DNA of 26,945 bases from Streptomyces sp. NRRL S-350 (GTDB taxonomy: Bacteria; Actinomycetota; Actinomycetes; Streptomycetales; Streptomycetaceae): assembly GCF_000719705.1 (NCBI RefSeq), contig NZ_JOHO01000075.1:1-26945 (forward strand), read 5' to 3'. The translations under genes were made by a program, and so were the position numbers. The notes under the pieces are model-generated. The model was not told the origin of the DNA, made no database searches, and saw only the letters and a list, made by a program, of their open reading frames with translations. The first letter of the stretch is position 1. Each line of letters opens with the position of its first letter. Of this stretch, positions 7,416 through 15,139 are shown piece after piece.

Positions 7416-8438
7416 TCAGACCTGGCCGGCCTTCTCCAGGGCCTCGCAGCAGGTGTTGATCAGCAGGCGGGTGACCACGTAGGGGTCGATGTTCGCGTTC
7501 GGGCGGCGGTCCTCGATGTAGCCCTTCTGGTCCACCTCGACCTGCCACGGGATGCGGACGGAGGCACCGCGGTTGGAGACGCCGTAGCTGTAGACGTTCC
7601 AGGGGGCGGTCTCGTGCTTGCCGGTCAGGCGGGACTGGATGTCGTCGCCGTACTGGTTGACGTGCTCCAGCACCTTCTCCTGGGAGGCGCCGAGCGACTC
7701 GCAGGCGGTGATGATGGCCTCGTAGCCCTCGCGCATCGCCCTGGTGGAGAAGTTGGTGTGGGCGCCCGCGCCGTTCCAGTCGCCCCTGGCCGGCTTGGCG
7801 TCGAGGGTGGCGTCGATGCCGAACTCCTCGGCGGTGCGGTAGAGCAGGTAGCGGGCGATCCACAGGTCGTCGGAGACGGTCAGCGAGTCGACGGGGCCGA
7901 TCTGGAACTCCCACTGGCCGGGCATGACCTCGGCGTTGATGCCGCAGATGGCGAGGCCGGCGTCGAGGCAGCGGTCGAGGTGCAGCTCGACGATCTCGCG
8001 GCCGAAGACCTCCTCGGCGCCCACACCGCAGTAGTAGCCGCCCTGCGGGGCCGGGAAGCCGCCCTCGGGGAAGCCGAGCGGACGCGAGCCCTTGAAGAAG
8101 GTGTACTCCTGCTCGATGCCGAAGATCGACTCCTGGGAGGCGTACTTCTCGTGCACCTCGCGGAGCAGCGCGCGGGTGTTGGACTCGTGCGGGGTGCCGT
8201 CCGTCTCCAGGACCTCGCAGAGGACCAGGATGTGGTCACCGCCGCGGATCGGGTCCGGGACGACCTTCACCGGGTCCAGCACGCGGTCCGAGGCGTGGCC
8301 CTCGGCCTGGTTGGTCGAGGAACCGTCGAAGCCCCAGGTCGGGATCTTGTCGGCGTTGGGCAGGACGCGAGTCTTGGAACGAAGCTTCGCGGTCGGCTTG
8401 GTGCCGTCGATCCAGATGTACTCGGCCTTGATTGCCAC
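7416..8438 (-). CDS. glnII: Glutamine synthetase, eukaryotic-type (GSII)
   Basis: 340 residues, the expected length for GSII (GSI is about 450-470). It makes glutamine from glutamate, ammonia and ATP in the cytoplasm. Diagnostic stretches are IWIDGTKPTAKLRSKTR at the N-terminus, the beta-grasp WGFDGSSTNQAEGHASD, the glutamate/metal-binding FGIEQEYTFF, NAEVMPGQWEFQIGP, the GAGAHTNFSTRAMR loop and the C-terminal NRGASVRIP and YIEDRRPNANIDPY. There is no adenylylation-loop Tyr of the GSI type. GTG at 8436-8438 is the start, with GAGGGA upstream. It is monocistronic: its own terminator follows and four GlnR-like half-sites precede it, as known for glnII in Streptomyces. Confidence 0.97.
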   Translation of the reverse strand: MAIKAEYIWIDGTKPTAKLRSKTRVLPNADKIPTWGFDGSSTNQAEGHASDRVLDPVKVVPDPIRGGDHILVLCEVLETDGTPHESNTRALLREVHEKYASQESIFGIEQEYTFFKGSRPLGFPEGGFPAPQGGYYCGVGAEEVFGREIVELHLDRCLDAGLAICGINAEVMPGQWEFQIGPVDSLTVSDDLWIARYLLYRTAEEFGIDATLDAKPARGDWNGAGAHTNFSTRAMREGYEAIITACESLGASQEKVLEHVNQYGDDIQSRLTGKHETAPWNVYSYGVSNRGASVRIPWQVEVDQKGYIEDRRPNANIDPYVVTRLLINTCCEALEKAGQV

Positions 8439-8493
8439 GGCGTGTCCCTCGCATTACTGGGTGGTGGGTGCCCGCGTAGCGTCGCAAGCCGCC

Positions 8494-8532
8494 GTTTCCC
8501 GGTTGTTCCTCTCGTGTAACGCGCATGTGAAC
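8494..8532 (-). promoter_or_regulatory. Four tandem GlnR-type half-sites upstream of glnII
   Basis: On the minus strand the half-sites read GTTCAC, GTTAC, GGAAC and GAAAC. The conserved AC of each lies exactly 11 bp from the next, i.e. two a/b boxes of the form gTnAC-n6-GaAAC in a row. They lie about 56-94 nt before the glnII start codon. GlnR is the OmpR-family nitrogen regulator known to act on glnII in Streptomyces. The regular helical phasing and the position make this a confident call. Confidence 0.85.
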
Positions 8533-8621
8533 CAACCGTCCGCGTCGGCACGGTCACGGTGCGGGAGTGCCAGGGGCGGCACTCCCGCGTCCGGCGGTGC
8601 CGCGGCGCCTCGGTACCGACG

Positions 8622-8708
8622 GCTTCGGCACCGCCGGGGCCCACTGCCACCAGAGCCTCAGCACTGCCGGGGCCCCACTGCCACCAGGGCTTCGGCACCG
8701 CCGGGGCC
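8622..8708. repeat. Imperfect tandem repeat, period about 33-34 bp
   Basis: About two and a half copies, starting at 8622, 8655 and 8689. Each has a core ACCGCCGGGGCC or ACTGCCGGGGCCC followed by CACTGCCACCAG. It lies between the glnII promoter and the end of the LATTG-anchored protein gene and reaches almost to that stop codon. No coding sense is evident. Confidence 0.8.
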
Positions 8709-9785
8709 TCAGCTCCGCCGGGCGTGCGCGGCGCGGCGGCGCCGGGTGGCCCACAGTGCGGTCGCCCCGCCCGCGACCAGGGCGGCGGACCCGGCGGCCA
8801 GCGGGCCGGTGCCGCTGCCGCCGCCGGTGGTGGCCAGCTTCTCCGGCCGCGCGGTCTTCTCCACCCCGGCCTGCGGGACGGCGGCGGCGCGCGAGGTCGT
8901 GGTGTCGGCGGCCGGCTGGGCGGCGGGCGAGCCGGTGGGGGCGTCCGCCGGCGCGGCGCTCGGGGAGGTCGGGGCGGTCGGCGGTGCGGTGGGCTTCTCG
9001 CAGCTCACCGAGGCGACGGTGACCTTCCCGGTGACCTTGGCGACGTTCAGGTTCAGCGGGTTCACCTCCACCTGCACCTCCAGTGCCGAGGCGGCGGCGG
9101 TGGTCGTGGTGGTGGTCTTCTTGGAGAGCTCGACCGACACGCTGCCGATCAGCGGCACGTCCACCCTGGTCGGCCCGTAGAGGCTGACGGTGACCGGCTT
9201 GCCGAGGACGGTGAGCCCGGCGGGAGCGACCACGTCCGCGGTGGGCTGCCCGTCCACCGGGCAGGTCGCCTCGGCGCTCATCGCCGCCAGGCCGAGCAGT
9301 GCGGTGGCGGGCAGGCCGGGGGCGTGCACGTCGGCGTTGACCAGCTTGACGAAGGCGGCGGTGCCGTCGGCGTCGGCGCGGGTCACGGACTTGCCGATGT
9401 CGGCCTTGACCAGGGTGACCGGGCCCTGCTGGTCGACGCCGTGGACCGTGGTGGTGAGCACGGATCCGCCCCCGGCTTCCGGCCGGGGCGATCCACCTCG
9501 CTGGTCCGGTGTCTCCACCCTGTTCAGCGCGATGTCCACGGGGACGTCCACGGCGTTGTTCAGCAGTTTGACGTCCAGGGCGAGTTCGGCGGTGACGGCC
9601 CGTGCCTTGCCCGGGGACGCCGTGGCCGCCGGGGCGCTCGCGGCTCCCGGTGCGACCGGTGCGGCGGGAGCGGCCGGTGCGGCCGGTGCGGCCGGGCTTG
9701 CCTGCGCGGCCTGGACGGGTGCGGCGGTGAGCAGCGCGCTCGCCGCCACGACGGCGGCTGCGGAAACGATTCGGCGAGAAGACAT
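8709..9785 (-). CDS. LATTG-motif sortase-anchored surface protein (SCO1860-like)
   Basis: 358 residues. Signal peptide: SRRI, then Ala/Val-rich residues 6-25, ending VQAAQA. A Pro/Ala-rich linker (PAAPAAPAAPAAP) follows. The core (about residues 55-250) is beta-rich, with SVSVELSKKTTTTTT and a Cys pair (AEATC and VSCEKP) that could form a disulfide. Next is a second Pro/Ser/Ala-rich wall-spanning stretch. The end is a class E-type sortase signal: LATTG, a hydrophobic segment and RRRRAAHARRS. This matches the Streptomycetaceae family called SCO1860-type LAETG-anchored protein, with Thr replacing Glu in the motif. Surface function is unknown. ATG at 9783-9785 is preceded by a GGGGG run. Confidence 0.85.
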   Translation of the reverse strand: MSSRRIVSAAAVVAASALLTAAPVQAAQASPAAPAAPAAPAAPVAPGAASAPAATASPGKARAVTAELALDVKLLNNAVDVPVDIALNRVETPDQRGGSPRPEAGGGSVLTTTVHGVDQQGPVTLVKADIGKSVTRADADGTAAFVKLVNADVHAPGLPATALLGLAAMSAEATCPVDGQPTADVVAPAGLTVLGKPVTVSLYGPTRVDVPLIGSVSVELSKKTTTTTTAAASALEVQVEVNPLNLNVAKVTGKVTVASVSCEKPTAPPTAPTSPSAAPADAPTGSPAAQPAADTTTSRAAAVPQAGVEKTARPEKLATTGGGSGTGPLAAGSAALVAGGATALWATRRRRAAHARRS

Positions 9786-9856
9786 GGCGGTACCCCCACA
9801 CAGATGAAACGATGAGCCGCCAGTCTTCTCGAACGATCCGTCACATGAGCAACACG

Positions 9857-9893
9857 GAACGTCATTTCACCCGTTGGAGTGAGATTGACGTTC
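9857..9893 (-). terminator. Hairpin between the uracil-DNA glycosylase and LATTG-protein genes
   Basis: GAACGTCA-TTTCAC pairs with GTGAGATTGACGTTC (one bulge) around an 8-nt loop. It begins 18 nt past the ung stop and lies about 70 nt before the next start codon. It most likely ends the ung transcript. Because it is unusually AT-rich for this window, an operator for the downstream gene is an alternative. Confidence 0.55.
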
Positions 9894-9911
9894 TGTGCTG
9901 ACCGGGTTCTG

Positions 9912-10589
9912 CTACGGCAGCCGCCAGTCCACCGGCTGCGCCCCCTGCCGCACCAGCAGCTCGTTGGCCCGGCTGAACGGCCGCGAGCCGAAGAAGCCGC
10001 GGTCGGCCGACATCGGACTCGGGTGCGCCGACTCGATCGCCGGGACCTCCCCCAGCACGGGCCGCAGCCTGCGGGCGTCGGCCCCCCACAGGATCGCCAC
10101 CAGCGGTCCGCCGCGCGCCACCAGCGCCCGGATCGCCTGCTCGGTGACCTCCTCCCAGCCCTTGCCCCGGTGCGCGGCGGGCTTGCGCGGCGCGGTGGTC
10201 AGCGCGCGGTTGAGCAGCAGCACGCCCTGCTTCGTCCACGGGGTGAGGTCCCCGTTGGACGGCTGCGGCAGGCCGAGGTCCTGGCCGTACTCCCGGAAGA
10301 TGTTGACCAGGCTCGCCGGGATCGGCCGCACCTCCGGCGCCACCGAGAAGCTGAGCCCGACGGCGTGGCCGGGGGTCGGGTACGGGTCCTGTCCGACGAT
10401 CAGCACCCGCACGTCGGCGAGGGGCTGCTGGAAGGCCCGCAGCACGTTCGGACCGGAGGGCAGGTACGTGCGGCCGGCGGCCAGTTCGGCACGCAGGAAG
10501 TCGCCCATCGCGGCGACCCGTCCGGCGACGGGTTCCAGGGCGGCGGCCCAGCCGGGCTCGACGATCTCGTTCAGTGGACGCGGTGCCAT
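9912..10589 (-). CDS. ung: Uracil-DNA glycosylase (family 1)
   Basis: 225 residues, the usual length. It removes uracil from DNA as the first step of base excision repair. All family-1 motifs are present: the water-activating loop [18 protein letters not shown] (catalytic Asp at residue 68), [14 protein letters not shown], and the leucine-loop region [18 protein letters not shown] with the catalytic His. I chose ATG 10587-10589 because AGGGTGA sits 5 nt upstream. A GTG nine bases earlier (10596-10598) is in frame and would add three residues. It stands alone between a terminator hairpin and a tandem repeat. Confidence 0.96.
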   Translation of the reverse strand: MAPRPLNEIVEPGWAAALEPVAGRVAAMGDFLRAELAAGRTYLPSGPNVLRAFQQPLADVRVLIVGQDPYPTPGHAVGLSFSVAPEVRPIPASLVNIFREYGQDLGLPQPSNGDLTPWTKQGVLLLNRALTTAPRKPAAHRGKGWEEVTEQAIRALVARGGPLVAILWGADARRLRPVLGEVPAIESAHPSPMSADRGFFGSRPFSRANELLVRQGAQPVDWRLP

Positions 10590-10683
10590 GGCCGTCACCC
10601 TATCGGCCCAGGCGGACAGGGCGCGCTACGGATGATCATGGCGGCTGACCGCGCGGGCCCTGCGCCCGGCCACCCCGCCTGCT

Positions 10684-10795
10684 GCCACCGGCCGCCCCGC
10701 CGACACCGCATCCGGCCGCCACCGGCCGCCCCGCCGACACCGCATCCGGTCGCCGCCGACCGCCCTACCGACACCGCATCCGGCCCCCGCCGGTC
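10684..10795. repeat. 34-bp tandem repeat, three copies plus a partial
   Basis: Copies start at 10684, 10718 and 10752, exactly 34 bp apart. Each contains GCCACCGGCCGCCCC or a close variant and then GACACCGCATCCGG, and a degenerate fourth copy runs to 10795. It fills the space between ung and the end of the amidohydrolase gene. The rest of the 10590-10683 spacer shows nothing else. Confidence 0.9.
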
Positions 10796-11885
10796 ACCCC
10801 ACCGGGCGCCCCCGCAGCACCACCAGGCGCGGGTCCGCGAGCACCCGGACATCCGCCCGCGGGTCCTCCGCGTACACGACGAAGTCCGCCGGCGCGCCCT
10901 CCGCGAGCCCCGGCCGCCCCAGCCACTCCCGCGCTCCCCAGCTCGCCGCCGACAGCGCCTCGGCCGGGCTGAGCCCCGCCTTCACCAGCTCCGCCACCTC
11001 GTCCGCGACCAGCCCGTGGGCCAGCGAGCCGCCCGCGTCGGTGCCGACGAACACCGGGATGCCGGCGTCGTGCGCGGCGCCCACGGTGTCGTACCGGCGC
11101 TCGTGCAGCCGCCGCATGTGCGCCGCCCAGGCGGGGAACTTGCCCTCGCCGCCGGCCGCGAGGGCCGGGAAGGTGGCGATGTTGACCAGCGTCGGGACGA
11201 TGGCGACGCCGCGCCGGGCGAACACCGGGATCAGTTCCTCGGTCAGCCCGGTCGCGTGCTCGACGCAGTCGATCCCGGCCGCCAGCAGGTCCGGCAGGGA
11301 CTCCGCGGCGAAGCAGTGCGCGGTGACCCGTGCGCCCTCCTCGTGCGCCGCCGCGATCGCCTCGGCCAGGGCGTCGCCGGGCCAGCAGGCGGTGAGGTCG
11401 CCGCGCTCGCGGTCGATCCAGTCGCCGACCAGCTTCACCCAGCCGTCCCCGCGCCGGGCCTCGGCGCGGACGTACGCGGCCAGGTCGCCGGGCTCGATCT
11501 CGTGCGCGTAGTTGCGGATGTAGCGGCGGGTGCGGGCGATGTGCCGCCCGGCGCGGATGATCCTGGGCAGGTCCTCGCGCTCGTCGATCCACCGGGTGTC
11601 GGCGGCCGAGCCGGCGTCGCGGATCAGCAGGGTGCCGGCGTCGCGGTCGGTGAGCGCCTGCTTCTCGCTGGTCTCCGCGTCCACCGCGCCGTGCGCGTCC
11701 AGGCCGACGTGGCAGTGCGCGTCGACCAGGCCGGGCAGCACCCAGCCGGTCACCGTCCGGACGTCCCCCGCGGACGGCGGGCGGGTGAAGCTCACCCGGC
11801 CGTCCACCACCCAGAGTTCGTCCCGGACGTCCTCCGGACCGACCAGCACCCGACCCCGCACGTGCAGCACCGCGCCATCGCTCAT
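10794..11885 (-). CDS. Metal-dependent amidohydrolase (imidazolonepropionase/prolidase-like)
   Basis: 363 residues. The N- and C-terminal strands form the small composite beta-sandwich around a TIM barrel. Metal ligands are visible in order: HxH in VDAHCHVG (His57, His59), the bridging Lys in GWVKLVGDW (Lys151, probably carboxylated), His190 in VTAHCF, His210 in CVEHATG, and Asp283 in VGTDAGG. This is the binuclear arrangement of the imidazolonepropionase-like/prolidase-like branch, hydrolysing an amide or cyclic amide. The substrate cannot be named. There are no histidine-utilisation genes nearby, so I do not call it hutI. ATG at 11883-11885, with only a weak RBS. It is divergent from the class V aminotransferase gene. 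Confidence 0.85.
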   Translation of the reverse strand: MSDGAVLHVRGRVLVGPEDVRDELWVVDGRVSFTRPPSAGDVRTVTGWVLPGLVDAHCHVGLDAHGAVDAETSEKQALTDRDAGTLLIRDAGSAADTRWIDEREDLPRIIRAGRHIARTRRYIRNYAHEIEPGDLAAYVRAEARRGDGWVKLVGDWIDRERGDLTACWPGDALAEAIAAAHEEGARVTAHCFAAESLPDLLAAGIDCVEHATGLTEELIPVFARRGVAIVPTLVNIATFPALAAGGEGKFPAWAAHMRRLHERRYDTVGAAHDAGIPVFVGTDAGGSLAHGLVADEVAELVKAGLSPAEALSAASWGAREWLGRPGLAEGAPADFVVYAEDPRADVRVLADPRLVVLRGRPVG

Positions 11886-11990
11886 GGCCGCACTCTACCG
11901 ACGGCCGGCCGGCGGCCGGGTTCCGTGCGCGGAGCGGGGATGCGGCAGACTCGTTCCGGCACCCACCACCCCGCGAAAGGCCTGTGAGAC

Positions 11991-13076
11991 GTGAGTCCCT
12001 TCCTCGACCTCCCCCCGCTCAGCGCCGCCGAGTTCGCGGCGATCGAGGACCAGGTGGCCGCACTGCTGCACACCGAGGCCGACGTGATCGTCACCCAGGG
12101 CGAGGCCCTCCTCCCCCTGGAGGCCGCGATCCGCGGCGCCGCGCACCCCGGCTCGACCGCGCTCAACATCGTCACCGGCCCGTACGGTCAGACCTTCGGC
12201 AACTGGCTGCGCTCCTGCGGCGCGACCGTCGTCGACCTGGCCGTGCCCTTCGACAGCGCGGTGAGCGCGCAGCAGGTGGCCGAAGCCCTCGACGCCCACC
12301 CCGCGGTCGACTTCGTCTCCCTCGTCCACGCCGAGGCCGCCACCGGCAACACCAACCCGGTCGCCGGGATCGGTGCCGTGGTGCGCGAGCACGGCGCGCT
12401 GCTGATGCTCGACGCGGTCGCCTCCGTCGCCGCCGAACCACTGCTCACCGACGCGTGGGGCGTCGACCTGTGCGTCATCGGCGGCCAGAAGGCGATGGGC
12501 GGCCCGGCCGGGGTCTCCGCCGTCTCGGTCTCCGAGCGCGCCTGGGAGCGGATCGCCGCCAATCCGGCCGCCCCGCGCCGCTCCTACCTGTCGCTGCTCG
12601 ACTGGAAGGAGCGCTGGACCGACGCCGGCCGCGCCGTACTCCCGCACGCCCCGGCCCAGTTGGAGATGCTCGCGCTCGGCGCCTGCCTGGACCGGATCGC
12701 CGCCGACGGCCTGCCCGCCGTCATCGCCCGCCACCGCGCCGCCGCGGCCGCCACCCGGGCCGGTGCCCGCGCCCTCGGCACCGTCGCCCCCTTCGTCGCC
12801 GAGGACGCCCACGCCGCCCCGGTCGCCACCACGCTGCGCACCCCGGACGGCGTCGACGCCACCGCGGTCGCCGCCCGCCTCGACCCGGCCCTGCCCGTCC
12901 AGCCCGGCGGCGGCGCGCTGGCCGCCTCGATGCTGCGGGTCAACCACTACGGCCCGGCAGCGTCGCTGGACACCGTCCGCGCCTGCCTCGCCGGTCTCGC
13001 GGCGGCGACCTCCGCCGCCGCCGCGCCGGCCCTGGCCGCCGCCGAGGCCGCCTGGGACGCGGCCGTCCGGGCCTGA
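11991..13076 (+). CDS. Class V PLP-dependent aminotransferase (alanine-glyoxylate aminotransferase-like)
   Basis: 361 residues, fold-type I class V. The PLP-ring Asp is in LLMLDAVASVAAEP (Asp141) and the Schiff-base Lys in CVIGGQKAMGGPAG (Lys167), the usual spacing for alanine/serine-glyoxylate aminotransferases. VTGPYGQTFG near residue 61 is the cofactor-phosphate loop. This branch also contains 2-aminoethylphosphonate-pyruvate transaminase (PhnW), but the sequence reads closer to the general alanine-glyoxylate group and I do not call it PhnW. GTG at 11991 has GAAAGG 10 nt upstream. It lies at the left edge of the phosphonate-like cluster and converges on the APC permease gene, with a strong palindromic terminator between them. 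Confidence 0.85.
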   Translation: MSPFLDLPPLSAAEFAAIEDQVAALLHTEADVIVTQGEALLPLEAAIRGAAHPGSTALNIVTGPYGQTFGNWLRSCGATVVDLAVPFDSAVSAQQVAEALDAHPAVDFVSLVHAEAATGNTNPVAGIGAVVREHGALLMLDAVASVAAEPLLTDAWGVDLCVIGGQKAMGGPAGVSAVSVSERAWERIAANPAAPRRSYLSLLDWKERWTDAGRAVLPHAPAQLEMLALGACLDRIAADGLPAVIARHRAAAAATRAGARALGTVAPFVAEDAHAAPVATTLRTPDGVDATAVAARLDPALPVQPGGGALAASMLRVNHYGPAASLDTVRACLAGLAAATSAAAAPALAAAEAAWDAAVRA

Positions 13077-13080
13077 CGCG

Positions 13081-13128
13081 ACGGCGAGCGGCCCCCGGCA
13101 GGACGTCCTGCCGGGGGCCGCTCGCCGT
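13081..13128. terminator. Bidirectional terminator, 48-bp perfect palindrome
   Basis: The two 24-bp arms are exact reverse complements (ACGGCGAGCGGC... and ...GCCGCTCGCCGT), with no unpaired centre. It is 4 nt past the aminotransferase stop and 11 nt past the convergent permease stop, and a short T run follows on the plus strand. It is well placed to end both transcripts. Confidence 0.95.
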
Positions 13129-13139
13129 TTCGGGGCGCC

Positions 13140-14777
13140 TCAGTGGCCGCCCGCGTCCACCACCTCGACGCCGTGGATGTTCCGCTCGATCTCCTCCGCC
13201 GGCAGCGCGGTCGCCATCGCCCAGTAGTAGACGACCAGCGAGAACACCGCCACGACCCCGATGTCCCACCACAGCGGCAGGTTCCCCCGCGCCCCCTTGC
13301 CGAAGGTGCCCTGCCAGGAGATCAGTCCGATGCCGACGAGGTAGACCGGCAGCCACTGCCCGGCCTTGAAGTCCATCCTCGGCGCGTTCGGCACCCCCTT
13401 CGACGCGGCGTACGCGGAGTAGCCGCCGAGCAGCGCGTACCCGATCAGGATCGCCAGGCCGAGCCGCCACAGGGTGTCCCAGCCGGACCAGTAGATGACC
13501 AGGCTCGCGACCATGAAGGCCAGCGGCGAGATGACCGAGCCGCCCGGCAGGTGGTACGAGCGTTCCATCCCCGGCAGCCGCTTGCGCAGCACCCCGAAGG
13601 CGAGCGGCGCGCCCGCGTACATCAGCACCACCGCCGAGGTGATGAACCCGACCAGCCGCTGCCAGCTCGGGAACGGCAGGAAGCAGATCACCCCGGCGAT
13701 CCAGGCGATCAGCAGGCCGAGCCACGGCACGGCGCGCTTGTCCGTGTACTGGAGGGCCTGCGGGGCGTAGCCGTTGCGGCTCAGGCCGTACGTCACCCGG
13801 GAGCTGGAGGTGATGTAGACCAGCCCGGTGCCGGCCGGCGAGATCACCGCGTCGATGAACAGGACGGTGGCCAGCCAGCCCAGGCCGATCAGCGTGGCGA
13901 GGCCGGCGAACGGTCCGCTGATCCCGGGGTAGTCGAGCGTGGTCCAGCCCCCGGCGAAGGTCTTCGGCGGCAGGGCGCCGATGAACACCACCTGGAGCAT
14001 GACGTAGACGATCGTGCCGATGACGACCGATCCGAGGACCGCCCGGGGGATGTCCCGCCGGGGGTTGCGGCTCTCGCCCGCCCACTGGATGGCCTGCTCG
14101 AAGCCGAGCAGGGCGAAGATCACCCCACTGGTGCTGATCGCGGCGAGCACGCCCTTGGCCCCGTCCGGTGCGAAGCCGTGCACGTCGAAGTTGGAGCCGT
14201 GGAACTCGGTGAGGCCGAACGCGAAGATGGTCAGGATCGGGACGGCGACCTTCCAGACGGTGGCCGCGCTGTTGGTGTGGGCGAGCAGCCGGACGCCGAG
14301 GAAGTTGATCGCGACGAAGACGCCGAGCAGGGCGGCCGCGACGACGAACCCGGCGGCCGTGAGCGTGAGGTCCTTGTTCAGCAGGCCGTCCGCCCAGGAC
14401 CAGTGCTGGGCGTAGTTGATCATCGCCTGCACCTCGATCGGCGCGATCGTCGCCGCCTGCAGCCAGGTGAACCAGCCGAACGACATCCCGGCGAACCCGC
14501 CGAACGCGTAGTGCGGATAGCGTGCCGTGCCGCCCGCCACCGGGAACAGCCCGCCCAGCTCGGCGTGGATCAGCGCCAGCAGGATGATCGCCACCGCGCC
14601 GATGCCCCACGACAGCAGCGCCGCCGGGCCCGCCGCCACCGCCGCCTTCTGAGCCCCGAACAGCCAGCCGGAACCGATGATCGCCCCGACCGAGGCCCAG
14701 AGCAGTCCGGCGACGCCGACCTCCCGTCTGAGCCCGGTGTGCCCGGAGGCGGGCGGATTGGAGGAGGAGTGGGCCAT
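13140..14777 (-). CDS. APC-superfamily amino acid permease
   Basis: A 545-residue membrane protein with about 12 or more helices. The first helix region reads REVGVAGLLWASVGAIIGSGWLFG, the unwound Gly-rich substrate site of APC transporters. ELGGLFPVAGGTARYPHYAFGGFAG is the conserved second loop and ALLGFEQAIQWAGESRNPRRDIPRAV is the helix-6/loop signature. The IGSGWLF form resembles the bacterial aspartate/proton symporter-like branch, so an amino acid or related zwitterion is likely. The substrate is not certain. ATG at 14775-14777 is chosen for GAGAGGCG upstream. It is divergent from the fused phosphonate oxygenase and shares the 362-nt control region. An uptake or exchange role for glycine, betaine or an aminophosphonate is possible but inferred from context. 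Confidence 0.85.
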   Translation of the reverse strand: MAHSSSNPPASGHTGLRREVGVAGLLWASVGAIIGSGWLFGAQKAAVAAGPAALLSWGIGAVAIILLALIHAELGGLFPVAGGTARYPHYAFGGFAGMSFGWFTWLQAATIAPIEVQAMINYAQHWSWADGLLNKDLTLTAAGFVVAAALLGVFVAINFLGVRLLAHTNSAATVWKVAVPILTIFAFGLTEFHGSNFDVHGFAPDGAKGVLAAISTSGVIFALLGFEQAIQWAGESRNPRRDIPRAVLGSVVIGTIVYVMLQVVFIGALPPKTFAGGWTTLDYPGISGPFAGLATLIGLGWLATVLFIDAVISPAGTGLVYITSSSRVTYGLSRNGYAPQALQYTDKRAVPWLGLLIAWIAGVICFLPFPSWQRLVGFITSAVVLMYAGAPLAFGVLRKRLPGMERSYHLPGGSVISPLAFMVASLVIYWSGWDTLWRLGLAILIGYALLGGYSAYAASKGVPNAPRMDFKAGQWLPVYLVGIGLISWQGTFGKGARGNLPLWWDIGVVAVFSLVVYYWAMATALPAEEIERNIHGVEVVDAGGH

Positions 14778-15014
14778 GGCCGATCGCCTCTCGGATGGGG
14801 GAAGGAGGGAAACGCGCTCCGACACTGCCGCAGCACCACCGCCTCCCCGCCCCGAAACGCGCCGCGCCCCGCGCCCCCTCACCCCAACGGCGGATCTCCG
14901 GACGGGCCCCGTCAGTCAGGCGGCGGCACCGCACCGCGCGCGCACCGGCACCGCCCGCGTACCCGGGGGGCTCCGGCCCGCCGGTGCGGTACGGCGGCCA
15001 TCGGCCGCGGCACA

Positions 15015-15054
15015 GTTCGCGCGGCGTTCACCTGCGCGGCACGCCGAACTCACC
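15015..15054 (+). promoter_or_regulatory. PHO-box-like array, four 11-bp-spaced units
   Basis: Seven-base units start at 15015 (GTTCGCG), 15026 (GTTCACC), 15037 (CGGCACG) and 15048 (ACTCACC), each exactly 11 bp from the next. The Streptomyces PhoP direct-repeat unit is GTTCACC with 11-bp phasing and one poor unit is common. The second unit is a perfect match. It lies 29 bp upstream of the GntR-type operator. Confidence 0.65.
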
Positions 15055-15083
15055 GGGGACCGGCAGGCTCCGTCAGCGGGCGA

Positions 15084-15099
15084 AGTTGGCTATACAACT
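15084..15099. promoter_or_regulatory. GntR-type palindromic operator (oxygenase / permease side)
   Basis: AGTTGGCTATACAACT: arms AGTTG and CAACT around a TA centre. The same palindrome recurs at 17742 in front of the ABC importer. Length, symmetry and the CTA centre resemble HutC/DasR-class GntR operators, and a GntR/UTRA gene lies in the same cluster. Its TATACA centre could also be a -10 element, so a bound repressor would block the promoter. Confidence 0.75.
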
Positions 15100-15139
15100 C
15101 AACCGGAGTCCGCCCAGGGACGCCGCCGAGGAGGAACCC

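Larger units (their letters stand above)
14778..15139. other. Divergent control region, APC permease / fused phosphonate oxygenase
   Basis: 362 nt without a gene. 14778-15010 is GC-rich and shows nothing I can name. From 15015 on it holds four 11-bp-spaced PHO-box-like units, then a 16-bp GntR-type palindrome at 15084, then the GAGGAGGA ribosome binding site of the oxygenase gene. Confidence 0.7.

Noticed and set aside
10684..10795. CRISPR array from the 34-bp repeats
   Set aside because: Repeats are directly adjacent with no unique spacers, and no cas genes are near.
10794..11885. hutI (imidazolonepropionase proper)
   Set aside because: Metal ligands fit the broad family only; no other histidine-degradation gene is in the window.
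11991..13076. 2-aminoethylphosphonate-pyruvate transaminase (PhnW)
   Set aside because: Shares the class V fold, but the visible motifs are those of the general alanine-glyoxylate group; it lacks the operators seen at the other phosphonate genes and no PhnX partner exists.
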